Under the pieces are notes generated by a model, which was not told the DNA's origin, made no database searches, and worked only from the letters and a program-made list of their open reading frames with translations. Below are positions 34,401 to 42,356 of a DNA stretch of 64,000 bases, one piece after another; positions within the stretch are counted from its first letter, which is position 1; every line of letters begins with the position of its first letter. The position numbers and the translations under genes are program-made. This stretch comes from Halobacillus dabanensis (GTDB taxonomy: Bacteria > Bacillota > Bacilli > Bacillales > Halobacillaceae). The stretch is taken from positions 1 through 64,000 of the forward strand of contig NZ_FOSB01000014.1 of assembly GCF_900114165.1 (NCBI RefSeq), in the 5' to 3' direction.

Positions 34401-35894
34401 ATGCAAATACCATATGACCAAATCCGAAAATTTCATATAGAGAAGATTTACGGCCCTTTACAGCAAAAAGTGTCCTCGCTTGCCTTCCATTCAAAAAAAG
34501 TAGAGCCACACTCAGCGTTCTTTTGTCTTGAAGGGGAAAACTTCGATGGCCACGAGTATGTAGAAGAAGCGCTCGGACGAGGGGCGACCGTTATTATTGG
34601 AACTAATGAGAAGTTGTTCATAGAACTACAGCAAATATATGATCAGACGACTTTTCTCCTGGTGGACAATGTACGCTCTATGATGGCGACATTTTCCAAA
34701 CATTATTTTGGTGCAGCCGATGAAGAATTGAAAACAATCGGTGTTACAGGCACAAATGGAAAAACAACGGTGGCGGCTTACATCCGATCTCTACTGACAT
34801 TATTAGGTTTGCCGACAGGATCTGTTGGAACGACTGGAATCTGGTCATCCACACGGAAATTACAGTATAAGAAAAGCACCCCGACGACGCCAGAATCACT
34901 TGACTTGCACCGTATCTTTCGTGACCTGCGCAATCTTGGTGATGAGGGAGCGGTTATGGAAGTTTCGTCGATTGCGCTCGATCAGTGCCGTGTAGAAGGC
35001 ATTCAATTTGATGTAGCTGTGCATACCAATTTTTCCGAAGAGCATCTGGAATATCACAAGACTGTGGAGCATTACCGGGAGTGTAAGCTGAGACTATTCA
35101 AGCAGGCTAATCATCGAGTTGTTAACGTGGATGATGATGGGATGGCAGCAGAGTTATTAAAATTAGGCGGGGAAAACCTGATCACATACAGCACCGAAGG
35201 ACATCCTGATGCCGATTTGAGTGCTGCCAATATTGAGATCATGGAAAAAGGCTCCCTTTTCGATCTGCATTATCAAGGACAAACCGAAACTATTTTCGTA
35301 CCGGTTTATGGAACATACAATGTCGCGAACGTACTATCTGCTGTAGCTGCAGCGCTCCACCTCGGTTTTATGTGGGCGGACATCCTTACAGTATTACCGA
35401 AGTTAACTGGTCCTGAAGGGCGATTCCAAGTGATTGGGACACCACTGAATCAGAAGGTGATTCTTGACTATGCCCATACTCCTGTCGCTTTGAACCGTCT
35501 CTTGGAAGAAGTGAAAAAGTTGGAGTATCGTCGATTAATCGTTATGATTGCCGGTGTTGGTATACGTGATTTTAACAAAATGCCGAAGATGGCAGCGGAG
35601 ATTGAAGGAAAGGCGGATGAAGTGATCGTGACAGTCGATCATCCAGGTCCTCATGATCCACAACTTATTGTCGATCAAGTGGTAACAGGTTTCCGTGAAC
35701 CATACGCACAGAATATACATCGGACACTGAATAGAGCAGAAGGTGTTCGACAATCCATGAAACTGGGGGGCGAAGGAGATATTATTCTTTTGACCGGGGG
35801 TTGTATAAACAATGCTCAAATAGTAAAAGGGGAAGAGATTCCACATTCTGATGAAGAAATTATTGAGAACTTCTTTTCGCAAGTAGCTCAATGA
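34401..35894 (+). CDS. MurE-like Mur ligase (divergent UDP-MurNAc-tripeptide synthetase homologue)
   Basis: A 497-aa protein with the three-domain plan of MurE: an N-terminal UDP-binding domain (SSLAFHSKKVEPHSAFFCLE), the ATP site GVTGTNGKTTVAAYIRSLL near residue 108, STPTTPE, the MurE-type TNFSEEHLEYHKT, and a C-terminal ligase domain beginning LDYAHTPVAL. Two usual signatures are altered: the amino-acid-selecting DNPR is DHPGPHDP, and the GGDRD-type loop is GVGIRDFNKMPK. It therefore probably adds an amino acid other than meso-diaminopimelate or acts on a different substrate. It stands alone, away from a cell-wall gene cluster. ATG at 34401 has GAGGAAAA upstream. Confidence 0.85.
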   Translation: MQIPYDQIRKFHIEKIYGPLQQKVSSLAFHSKKVEPHSAFFCLEGENFDGHEYVEEALGRGATVIIGTNEKLFIELQQIYDQTTFLLVDNVRSMMATFSKHYFGAADEELKTIGVTGTNGKTTVAAYIRSLLTLLGLPTGSVGTTGIWSSTRKLQYKKSTPTTPESLDLHRIFRDLRNLGDEGAVMEVSSIALDQCRVEGIQFDVAVHTNFSEEHLEYHKTVEHYRECKLRLFKQANHRVVNVDDDGMAAELLKLGGENLITYSTEGHPDADLSAANIEIMEKGSLFDLHYQGQTETIFVPVYGTYNVANVLSAVAAALHLGFMWADILTVLPKLTGPEGRFQVIGTPLNQKVILDYAHTPVALNRLLEEVKKLEYRRLIVMIAGVGIRDFNKMPKMAAEIEGKADEVIVTVDHPGPHDPQLIVDQVVTGFREPYAQNIHRTLNRAEGVRQSMKLGGEGDIILLTGGCINNAQIVKGEEIPHSDEEIIENFFSQVAQ

Positions 35895-35896
35895 AA

Positions 35897-35931
35897 AAAT
35901 CCAGTCTCTTTTAGTAGAGGCTGGATTTATA
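35897..35931. terminator. Terminator after the MurE-like gene
   Basis: AAATCCAGTCTCT pairs with AGAGGCTGGATTT around a 6-nt loop, with A and T runs on either side. Confidence 0.88.
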
Positions 35932-36087
35932 TTTGGAGATATCTCATTATATAAGTCTTTTCCCTTTTATAAGAACAGGGCAAAGAAAAATGTCGCTTCT
36001 CTGTCCTGTTGTTCTTAAGCATGTCGAGGCTGTACAAGCCATCTGCACCTTTCATCAGTCCAGTTAGTACGTCCCTAAGCAGTGTGC

Positions 36088-36227
36088 CTCCACACTTAAT
36101 ATTATCCGGCAGCGAGGGCCAGACACTCGAGGTCATAAGCCAATCCGGTATGGGGGGAAAAACCATCCCCAACACGGCTTTGCTTATGCTTGTCGTGTCT
36201 CCCCGGCCCTCTCCACACTTAATATTA
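36088..36227. repeat. Structured intergenic element flanked by 17-bp direct repeats
   Basis: Two exact copies of CTCCACACTTAATATTA (36088-36104 and 36211-36227) flank a near-continuous hairpin from 36114 to 36211. Its paired blocks are GAGGGCC/GGCCCTC, AGACAC/GTGTCT, CATAAGC/GCTTATG and GGGG/CCCC, separated by internal loops. The right repeat covers the stop codon of the HD gene. No protein gene fits here; the best view is an inserted non-coding element with a long target duplication. The remaining 35932-36087 holds nothing I can name. Confidence 0.6.
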
Positions 36228-36764
36228 ATCAAACGTTTGTTTAATTAGTTTTTTGTATTGGTGGAAGTAGTTGGGGATTTGGTCGGGGGTTAGTCCTTGG
36301 GTCATGGCTTCTGCGATGGATTGGTTATACCACTTTTGGGATTCACAGCCTGCGTTAAAATTGGACCAGACGGCATCTCCGTGTCTTTCAAGCTCTTTTT
36401 GTAAAGATTTTAAGTTATCAAGCTTATCGGCGACAATTAAGGCTTTCACTTCGAAAGAGCCTTGCCGTACTGTTTCAATTGTATGTTGTTTTCTTTCTTG
36501 CCAGGGCTTCGTTTTATCTTCGGTATGAGCTGCCACTAGGCTTTTAACGGTTGGGCCGAAATGGTTTTCGATGTCTGTCAATGTATAATCTGTATCTTCT
36601 ACTACATCGTGTAGATAACCTGCGCAAATGAGTTCCTTGCTATATCCTTCTTTCCGAAGTGTTTCCGCGACACGAATAGGGTGTACAATATAATCTTCTT
36701 GGGAATTTTTCCGCTTCTGTCCCTGATGGGCTTTGGTGGCGAAATGTTTTGCTTTCTCAATCAT
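36225..36764 (-). CDS. HD-domain phosphohydrolase (MESH1/RelA-hydrolase-like)
   Basis: A 179-aa protein resembling the (p)ppGpp-hydrolase half of RelA/SpoT proteins on its own. AHQGQKRKNSQEDYIVHPIRVA (split here as AHQGQKRK and YIVHPIRVAE) gives the first Arg/His ligands, AGYLHDVVEDTDY the HD and ED motifs, and ADKLDNLKSL the distal Asp, though the usual ADRLHNM is altered to KLDN. Manganese-dependent alarmone or nucleotide pyrophosphate hydrolysis is likely. There is no synthetase domain. The stop codon lies in the flanking repeat of the element at 36088, so its native C-terminus may have been changed. Confidence 0.82.
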   Translation of the reverse strand: MIEKAKHFATKAHQGQKRKNSQEDYIVHPIRVAETLRKEGYSKELICAGYLHDVVEDTDYTLTDIENHFGPTVKSLVAAHTEDKTKPWQERKQHTIETVRQGSFEVKALIVADKLDNLKSLQKELERHGDAVWSNFNAGCESQKWYNQSIAEAMTQGLTPDQIPNYFHQYKKLIKQTFD

Positions 36765-36901
36765 GTTGGGCCCTCCTTTTTGTTTATGATAACAAAAAAA
36801 GGGGCAGAATCATTGCAAAAAGCTGGTAAGGTTGATTTAATTAGAATGGATATTATATAATTAATAGGTTTAATCAACAGGTTGAAGGGGATGCTTTGCA
36901 G

Positions 36902-37834
36902 ATGGAAATGATTGAAGTACAAGGACAACCGCCTCACAACTCAGAGTCCGTAGTGCTGATTATTGGGAAAATGGATGGTGTCCATTTAGGGCATCAGTCT
37001 CTTCTCAAGGAAGCGGAAAGGCTTGCTACCGAGGAAGATAAGATCGCTGTTTATGGTTTTTCGGATCACCCGAAATGGGTGCTCAGAGGCGATGAATCGT
37101 TCAAATATTCATTATCGACGATCGAAGATAGACAAGCGCGCTTAGAGCAATTCGGTGTCGACCGATATTATCACGTCCATTTTACAAAAGAATATGCAAA
37201 GACATCTCCTGAGGAGTTCGTGCTAAAGCATTTGAACCAGTTGAATGTCCGTCATGTCATCGTCGGCGAAGACTTCCGGTTTGGAAAAGGAAGAGGCTCA
37301 GATGCTGAGGGGTTGGCAGAGCTTTGCCGGGAGATCGGAGCGGATGTCTCCATCGTTTCAGGTGTCATGCTTCACGACAGAAAGGTAAGCAGTACCGACA
37401 TCCGGGATCACGTATCTCAGGGGCGCATGGAAGCGGCACAGGCTATGCTTGGTCGTCCTTTTGAGATTACAGGTGTTGTTGAAAAAGGGGAACAGCTCGG
37501 CAGACAGCTCGGTTTCCCGACATTGAACGTTGGTGGGATCGGAGATTATGTCAAAGTAAAACCTGGGGTGTATCTCGGCCTTGTAAAGAAAGTCCAGGAA
37601 GCACCTGAATACTATTACACATTGATCAGCGCTGGGTACCGACCGACGGTGAATGGCGATTCGTATAAAGTGGAAGCATATCTTTTAGATTTTTCCGGGG
37701 ATTTCTATGGCCAGAAAGTAACCGTCCAATTTCTGCGTCACATGAGAGACGAAGAGAATTTTGATGGAATGGATGTGCTAATAGAACAGATGCATCAAGA
37801 TGAAAAAAACGCCCGTGCGATTTTAGGCTTGTGA
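36902..37834 (+). CDS. RibF-like bifunctional riboflavin kinase/FAD synthetase homologue
   Basis: A 310-aa protein with the two-domain layout of RibF. The N-terminal nucleotidyltransferase part has GKMDGVHLGHQSLL, GEDFRFGKGR and KVSSTDIRDHV; the C-terminal riboflavin kinase part has GRQLGFPTLNV, SAGYRPTVNG and VEAYLLDF. The usual G-x-FDGVHLGH reads GKMDGVHLGH. The main ribF normally sits beside truB and rpsO, so this is probably a second copy making FMN or FAD. Start: ATG at 36902, or TTG at 36896 which is equally spaced from AAGGGG. It is followed by two small genes. Confidence 0.85.
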   Translation: MEMIEVQGQPPHNSESVVLIIGKMDGVHLGHQSLLKEAERLATEEDKIAVYGFSDHPKWVLRGDESFKYSLSTIEDRQARLEQFGVDRYYHVHFTKEYAKTSPEEFVLKHLNQLNVRHVIVGEDFRFGKGRGSDAEGLAELCREIGADVSIVSGVMLHDRKVSSTDIRDHVSQGRMEAAQAMLGRPFEITGVVEKGEQLGRQLGFPTLNVGGIGDYVKVKPGVYLGLVKKVQEAPEYYYTLISAGYRPTVNGDSYKVEAYLLDFSGDFYGQKVTVQFLRHMRDEENFDGMDVLIEQMHQDEKNARAILGL

Positions 37835-37867
37835 AAATTACAGACACCTTAGAAAGGAGTACACACC

Positions 37868-38116
37868 ATGGGGATTGTAGTTGTCGAAGTATGTGATGGT
37901 AACTTGATCAATGAATTGGATATTGAAGGTATCATTGAATCCGAATACCCGGAAGTGGCGGTACTTATGAATGAATGTCTGTCTTATTGCGGGATGTGTG
38001 CGCTTCGCCCGTATGCCCTCGTTAATAACACTCGTGTGTTTGCTAAAACTCCAGAAGAGGCATTGGAAAAAATACGGGCCAAAATTGAAGAAGAATTAGC
38101 TATTTACGCAGAGTAA
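37868..38116 (+). CDS. DUF1450 (YuzB-like) protein
   Basis: An 82-aa cytoplasmic protein with the DUF1450 core CLSYCGMCALRPYALVN near residue 38, where the CxxC pair could bind metal or be redox-active. The rest (N-terminal VVVEVCDGNLIN, C-terminal EEALEKIRAKIEEEL) follows the YuzB pattern. AAAGGAG lies just ahead of the ATG. It lies 33 nt after the RibF-like gene and 11 nt before the next, so probably cotranscribed. Function unknown. Confidence 0.85.
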   Translation: MGIVVVEVCDGNLINELDIEGIIESEYPEVAVLMNECLSYCGMCALRPYALVNNTRVFAKTPEEALEKIRAKIEEELAIYAE

Positions 38117-38127
38117 GGTAGGAGAAG

Positions 38128-38619
38128 ATGATGGGGTTTCTTGATTCACTCATGAACAGTTTGCGCTTGCCGAAAAAAGAGGCGATGTTCCATTTGAACC
38201 GGAAAGGGATCACCAACACGATCGGCTATTTGTTCGTGTTGTTACTGTTGCTCTTTTTGCCAGATATGATTACGTCGATCATTCATTTGGAAACGAACGT
38301 GACAGAGGTTTCCCGTGGGATGTATATCATCCAGTTTTTAGTTTTTTACCCATTACTGATTGTATTTCTCATTTTGGTTGGGGTTTCGATTTTAGCTGGT
38401 GGAGGGCTGTTGATGCGTAAGGTTCTATCACGGAAGCTTACCTATCAGCAATTATGGAAACTGACTGCCTATGCTTCTACTCTCCCGCTTATTCTTAGCG
38501 TATTATTAAAATATTTAACGGTGCCTGATGCATTCAGTGCACTGATTTTCATAACGATCTTTTTGTACTATATGTACCGGATGATCACCATTTACCCGAA
38601 AGTACCAGTGAAACCTTGA
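38128..38619 (+). CDS. DUF1189-like integral membrane protein
   Basis: A 163-aa protein with an N-terminal cytoplasmic patch (SLRLPKKEAMFHLNRKGI) and four hydrophobic helices. The layout and the LxxPK...R motif resemble DUF1189, but the match is weak. It is probably the last gene of the RibF-like/DUF1450 transcript: the terminator hairpin begins inside its final codons. Function unknown. MM start: either ATG is possible. Confidence 0.6.
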   Translation: MMGFLDSLMNSLRLPKKEAMFHLNRKGITNTIGYLFVLLLLLFLPDMITSIIHLETNVTEVSRGMYIIQFLVFYPLLIVFLILVGVSILAGGGLLMRKVLSRKLTYQQLWKLTAYASTLPLILSVLLKYLTVPDAFSALIFITIFLYYMYRMITIYPKVPVKP

Positions 38620-38640
38620 GTTTCTTCTGGTACTTTTTCT
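38599..38640 (+). terminator. Terminator overlapping the end of the DUF1189-like gene
   Basis: AAAGTACCAG pairs with CTGGTACTTT and the inner GAAAC with GTTTC; TTCTTG follows. The left arm is part of the coding sequence. Confidence 0.8.
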
Positions 38641-38872
38641 TGTTTAGGAAATTAAAATGTATTTTTAACTTAATGGTGTAGACCCCATCCTGCTTTGGCA
38701 CCCAGTCTCCTCGCGCGATAAGCAATCCGTTCTGTGGAAGGGCAGGCTACCTTTCCGGTCTGTTTTGTTTAAGCGTTTTGTGTCTTTTAGGGCGCCTGTG
38801 CTTTTGTTCATTTGCTTTTTTAAGAAGTATTATTTAGAATATTCATTATTTAGTAAAAAAGGAGCGGAAACG

Positions 38873-39709
38873 ATGACAAGAGCTTTAGTCCTGCAATCAG
38901 ATTTTGGAATTAGTGATGGAGCGGTGAGTGCTATGCATGGTGTGGCTCATTCTGTGGACCATCAATTATCGATCTTTGATTTGACTCACGATATTCCACC
39001 TTTCAATATTTGGGAAGGTTCTTATCGGTTGTGGCAAACGATCGCTTATTGGACAAAAGGGACCGTTTTTGTGTCGGTCGTTGACCCAGGTGTCGGTTCC
39101 ACAAGGAGAAGTATCGGGGTGAAAACAGGTTCCGGCCATTATGTCATCACACCTGATAACGGAACATTGACCCATGTTTCTCGGACAGAGGGGATTGTAG
39201 AAGTGAGGGAAATCGATGAAAAAGTGAACCGCCTGCCGCGCTCTGGGGAATCCTACACTTTTCATGGGCGTGATATCTATGCTTACACAGGGGCGCGGTT
39301 AGCTGCTGGGGTCATTAATTTTGAAGAAATCGGCCCTGCGCTCGATCCTGCTTCATTAGAACGTATTCCGGTAAAAGACCCCGAGGTAGGAGAAACCTCA
39401 GCATCTGGAATTATTGATATCCTCGATATTCGCTTTGGCAATTTGTGGACGAACATCCCACGCGACTTTTTCAACATGATAGATGTTCGGTATGGAGACA
39501 CCCTCAAGGTGACAATCACTCATAACGGAGACGAAGTATACCGCAATTCGATGACGTTTGGTCGTTCATTTGCCGATACTCATAAAGGAGAGCCGCTCGT
39601 CTATGTGAATTCATTAGATAATCTGGCGGTTGCGATTAATCAGGGGTCGTTTGCCCGTGCCTATAATATACGCACAGGATCGAATTGGACAATTGATTTT
39701 GAAAAATGA
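38873..39709 (+). CDS. SAM hydroxide adenosyltransferase (SAM hydrolase, DUF62)
   Basis: A 278-aa cytoplasmic enzyme that splits S-adenosylmethionine with water into adenosine and methionine, related to chlorinase and fluorinase. Family markers are LQSDFGISDGAVSAMHGV at the N-terminus, DLTHDIPPFNIWEG, FVSVVDPGVGS, PDNGTLTHV and TFHGRDIYAYTGARL (the conserved FHGRDIF-type motif), plus FGNLWTNI in the C-terminal domain. The ATG at 38873 has AAAGGAGCGG upstream; a 36-codon longer frame was rejected. It stands alone. A GC-rich block at 38684-38762 precedes it. Confidence 0.88.
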   Translation: MTRALVLQSDFGISDGAVSAMHGVAHSVDHQLSIFDLTHDIPPFNIWEGSYRLWQTIAYWTKGTVFVSVVDPGVGSTRRSIGVKTGSGHYVITPDNGTLTHVSRTEGIVEVREIDEKVNRLPRSGESYTFHGRDIYAYTGARLAAGVINFEEIGPALDPASLERIPVKDPEVGETSASGIIDILDIRFGNLWTNIPRDFFNMIDVRYGDTLKVTITHNGDEVYRNSMTFGRSFADTHKGEPLVYVNSLDNLAVAINQGSFARAYNIRTGSNWTIDFEK

Positions 39710-39793
39710 GCCATGAGCAAAATAAAAGCCAGCACCTGGGCTGTTATGCTACACTGTTTTTGAGAAACCTTTACAAGAAAAGGAGAATGATCA

Positions 39794-40618
39794 ATGAAAA
39801 CAGTTACGCTACATAGCACCATTGAAATGCCTCAACTAGGTTTTGGTGTTTGGCAAGTAGAAGAAAAAGATGCGGTGCCTGCTGTTACAAAAGCTATTGA
39901 AACAGGATATCGTTCGATTGATACAGCTGCGATTTACGGCAATGAAAAACAAGTCGGTGAAGCAATCCGCCAGAGTGGTGTAGCTCGTGACGAATTGTTC
40001 ATTACGACGAAGGTCTGGAATACGGACCAGGGCTATGAAAACACATTGAAGGCTTTAGAAACAAGTCTTGATAAGCTGGGTCTCGACTATGTGGATCTTT
40101 ATTTGATCCATTGGCCGACGCCAGAATACGATGAATATGTAGAAACCTATAAAGCGCTTGAACAGTTGCAAAAAGATGGAAAAGTGAAGGCGATTGGCGT
40201 TTGTAATTTTGATATCGACCACTTGCAGCGTTTGTTGGACGAGTGTGAAGTGAAGCCTGCAGTCAACCAGGTGGAGTGCCATCCATATCTCGCTCAAAAT
40301 GAACTGAAAGACTTCTGCCGCGACAATGGGATTCTTCTTGAAGCATGGAGTCCATTGATGCAAGGTGGGGAAGTGCTGAAGGATGATGTCGTGCAGTCCA
40401 TTGCGGAAAAACACGGCAAGACTTCCGCTCAAGTCATTATTCGTTGGCACCTGCAGAACGACACTGTCGTTATTCCGAAATCTATCACACCTGCACGTAT
40501 CGAAGAGAACTTCGACGTATTTGATTTCCAATTGACAGCGGACGATATGGCTGCCATCAATCAATTGGATCGTGGCGAACGTAAAGGCCCGAAACCATCT
40601 GAAATGAACGTAAGATAA
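39794..40618 (+). CDS. Aldo/keto reductase (glyoxal/methylglyoxal reductase type)
   Basis: A 274-aa NADPH-dependent reductase of the YvgN/YtbE group. The catalytic tetrad is visible: Asp and Tyr in SIDTAAIYGNE, Lys in ITTKVWNTDQG, His in LYLIHWPTPEYD. Cofactor motifs include VNQVECHPYLAQ and VIPKSITPARIEENFDVF. The GVCNFDIDHL strand-loop is typical of the family. AAAGGAGAA lies upstream of the ATG, and a terminator follows directly. Likely role: detoxifying reactive dicarbonyls; the true substrate is not fixed by sequence. Confidence 0.92.
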   Translation: MKTVTLHSTIEMPQLGFGVWQVEEKDAVPAVTKAIETGYRSIDTAAIYGNEKQVGEAIRQSGVARDELFITTKVWNTDQGYENTLKALETSLDKLGLDYVDLYLIHWPTPEYDEYVETYKALEQLQKDGKVKAIGVCNFDIDHLQRLLDECEVKPAVNQVECHPYLAQNELKDFCRDNGILLEAWSPLMQGGEVLKDDVVQSIAEKHGKTSAQVIIRWHLQNDTVVIPKSITPARIEENFDVFDFQLTADDMAAINQLDRGERKGPKPSEMNVR

Positions 40619-40622
40619 ACAA

Positions 40623-40654
40623 AAAAGGCTGCCGGCTTCGGCAGTCTTTTTTTA
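40623..40654 (+). terminator. Terminator of the aldo/keto reductase gene
   Basis: AGGCTGCCG pairs with CGGCAGTCT around GCTT, followed by seven T. Confidence 0.92.
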
Positions 40655-40747
40655 ATGAAAACACATCCACACCTATCCCCATGTTATTCCCAGAGTAAAT
40701 GGGGAATATAAAAAGGTCTATCTTTTTATTGATAAAGGGGTCTTTTT

Positions 40748-41704
40748 ATGATTATTCGGTTCGGTTATGTTTCACACGCATTAAATTTATGGGAAGCGAC
40801 ACCTGCCAAAACGATGACATTTTCTCGTTATCAAAAATTGGGGCATGAAGCAGCGATCGATCAACTTCATCGGATTGCGGAGATGAATCTGGAGAGAACG
40901 CTAAGGATTATACACTACAATATCGCTCATGAGATTAAGCTTTATCGCTTTTCATCTTCCATTATTCCACTCGCCACCCATCGTGAAGTGGAGTGGGATT
41001 ACATCAAACCTTTTCGTCATCTCTATGAGAAGATTGGTCGGCTTGTCCAGAAACATAAGATGAGAACCAGCTTTCATCCGAACCAGTTTACCTTGTTCAC
41101 CAGCGACCGCTCCCATGTGACAGATAATGCGGTTCAAGATATGGAATACCATTATGCGGTGTTGAAAGCAATGGGCCTTCACCTTGAGTCACACATCAAC
41201 TTGCATGTAGGAGGGGCTTATGGAGATAAAAAGGCTGCAGTCGGAAGATTTCATGAGAATTTAAAAAAACTCCCTAAACGGATTAAAAAGCAGATGACTC
41301 TTGAAAACGATGATAAGACATACACAGCATCGGAAACATTGGATGTATGTGAAAAAGAAGACATTCCCATGATGCTTGACTATCATCATTATATGGCCAA
41401 TCATTCAGAAGAAGAGTCATTGGGAGCAATACTGCCCCGCTTTTATCGCACGTGGGATCAACTTGGAATGCCGCCTAAAATGCATATATCCTCACCAAAG
41501 TCAGACAAAGCCTACAGAAGTCATGCAGACTATGTAGACCCTCAATTCATTCGTCCACTACTAAAAAAGCTGAAGGAGTTAGAAACCCCCGTTGACTTCA
41601 TGATAGAGGCGAAAGAGAAAGACCGTGCGCTTTTGAAGCTTGTAGAAGATTTCGCTAAAATCCGAGGGGTTAAAAGAGTGGGGGAAGCAACATTAGAACT
41701 ATAA
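40748..41704 (+). CDS. uvsE: UV DNA damage endonuclease UvsE
   Basis: A 318-aa TIM-barrel repair enzyme that nicks DNA 5' to UV photoproducts, abasic sites and other lesions. Family signatures: FGYVSHALNLWEATPAKTMT at the N-terminus, RIIHYNIAHEIKLYRFSSSI, RTSFHPNQFTLF, NLHVGGAYGDK, TLENDDKTYTASE, MMLDYHHYMANH, and KMHISSPK, which provide His/Glu/Asp ligands for the three-metal site. AAAGGGGT lies upstream of the ATG. It is transcribed alone and convergent with the next gene. Confidence 0.94.
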   Translation: MIIRFGYVSHALNLWEATPAKTMTFSRYQKLGHEAAIDQLHRIAEMNLERTLRIIHYNIAHEIKLYRFSSSIIPLATHREVEWDYIKPFRHLYEKIGRLVQKHKMRTSFHPNQFTLFTSDRSHVTDNAVQDMEYHYAVLKAMGLHLESHINLHVGGAYGDKKAAVGRFHENLKKLPKRIKKQMTLENDDKTYTASETLDVCEKEDIPMMLDYHHYMANHSEEESLGAILPRFYRTWDQLGMPPKMHISSPKSDKAYRSHADYVDPQFIRPLLKKLKELETPVDFMIEAKEKDRALLKLVEDFAKIRGVKRVGEATLEL

Positions 41705-41710
41705 GAAATA

Positions 41711-41760
41711 AAGAGGGAAGTGGGGCACCACATCTGTAAGGTGCTCCACTTCCTCTTTCA
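41711..41760. terminator. Bidirectional terminator between uvsE and the CDP-alcohol gene
   Basis: GAGGGAAGTGGGGCACC pairs with GGTGCTCCACTTCCTC in a long stem with A-rich sequence to the left and T-rich sequence to the right. Confidence 0.88.
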
Positions 41761-41774
41761 AGAGAAGAAAATTC

Positions 41775-42356
41775 CTATTGGAGGATTCGTTTGGCTTCCA
41801 TAAAGCGCTGAACCCCTGTGAAAGTCTCGACCACAAAGAATAACAATGTTGTCCAGAAAAGATAGCTCGGTAACAGTAACATGATGCTGAAAAGCACAAA
41901 TCCCTCTGTCCGCTCAGCAAGACCGGCCTGATAATAAAAAGATTTGATTCCTGCTTTTTCAGAAACAGCTCCGACCACTAAAAAAATCGTCATAGAAAAA
42001 ATAATTGATACACTGAGGAGAAGCAATGGCCATAAAACTTCGGGATGAACGTAACCAATGGCGATAATTATCCCAATTTCTACAATGCGATCGAACGTTA
42101 TATCCATCACCGTTCCGAAGGGCGATGTTTTTGTGTTCCGCGCCATCGTCCCATCTACCGCATCCAAGAAGCCAGATAGCCATAAAAAAGTGACTGCAAG
42201 GGTGGGGTATCCAAGTACATACAGAAAACTTGTAGCAACTCCTACAAATAATGCAACAACAGTGATTTCATTTGCTGTACGTCCTTTTTTCAAAAAGTAA
42301 GAGGCTGTTTGATTTATGGAAGGTTGAATGAACTTCCTTGCGTGCGTATCAAGCAT
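41775..42356 (-). CDS. CDP-alcohol phosphatidyltransferase-family membrane protein
   Basis: A 193-aa membrane enzyme of the PgsA-like family. The catalytic CDP-alcohol phosphotransferase motif D-G-x2-A-R-x8-G-x3-D-x3-D is present as VDGTMARNTKTSPFGTVMD followed by ITFDR. About five hydrophobic helices follow. It would join a CDP-activated lipid to an alcohol (such as glycerol phosphate or inositol phosphate); which one is unknown. The ATG at 42356 is chosen for AGCAGGTG upstream; 47 further codons upstream have no support. The adjoining gap to 42700 shows nothing recognisable besides ribosome binding sites. Confidence 0.85.
   Translation of the reverse strand: MLDTHARKFIQPSINQTASYFLKKGRTANEITVVALFVGVATSFLYVLGYPTLAVTFLWLSGFLDAVDGTMARNTKTSPFGTVMDITFDRIVEIGIIIAIGYVHPEVLWPLLLLSVSIIFSMTIFLVVGAVSEKAGIKSFYYQAGLAERTEGFVLFSIMLLLPSYLFWTTLLFFVVETFTGVQRFMEAKRILQ

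Noticed and set aside
36114-36211. The hairpin as an IS110-type bridge RNA
   Set aside because: No recombinase or matching core ends are present; kept only as one hypothesis in the finding on this element.
35927-36232. A 101-codon minus-strand frame across the structured element
   Set aside because: It runs through the hairpin and both direct repeats, has no ribosome binding site and looks compositionally non-coding.
38684-38762. The GC-rich block as a SAM or TPP riboswitch
   Set aside because: None of the conserved core sequences of these riboswitches can be found on either strand.
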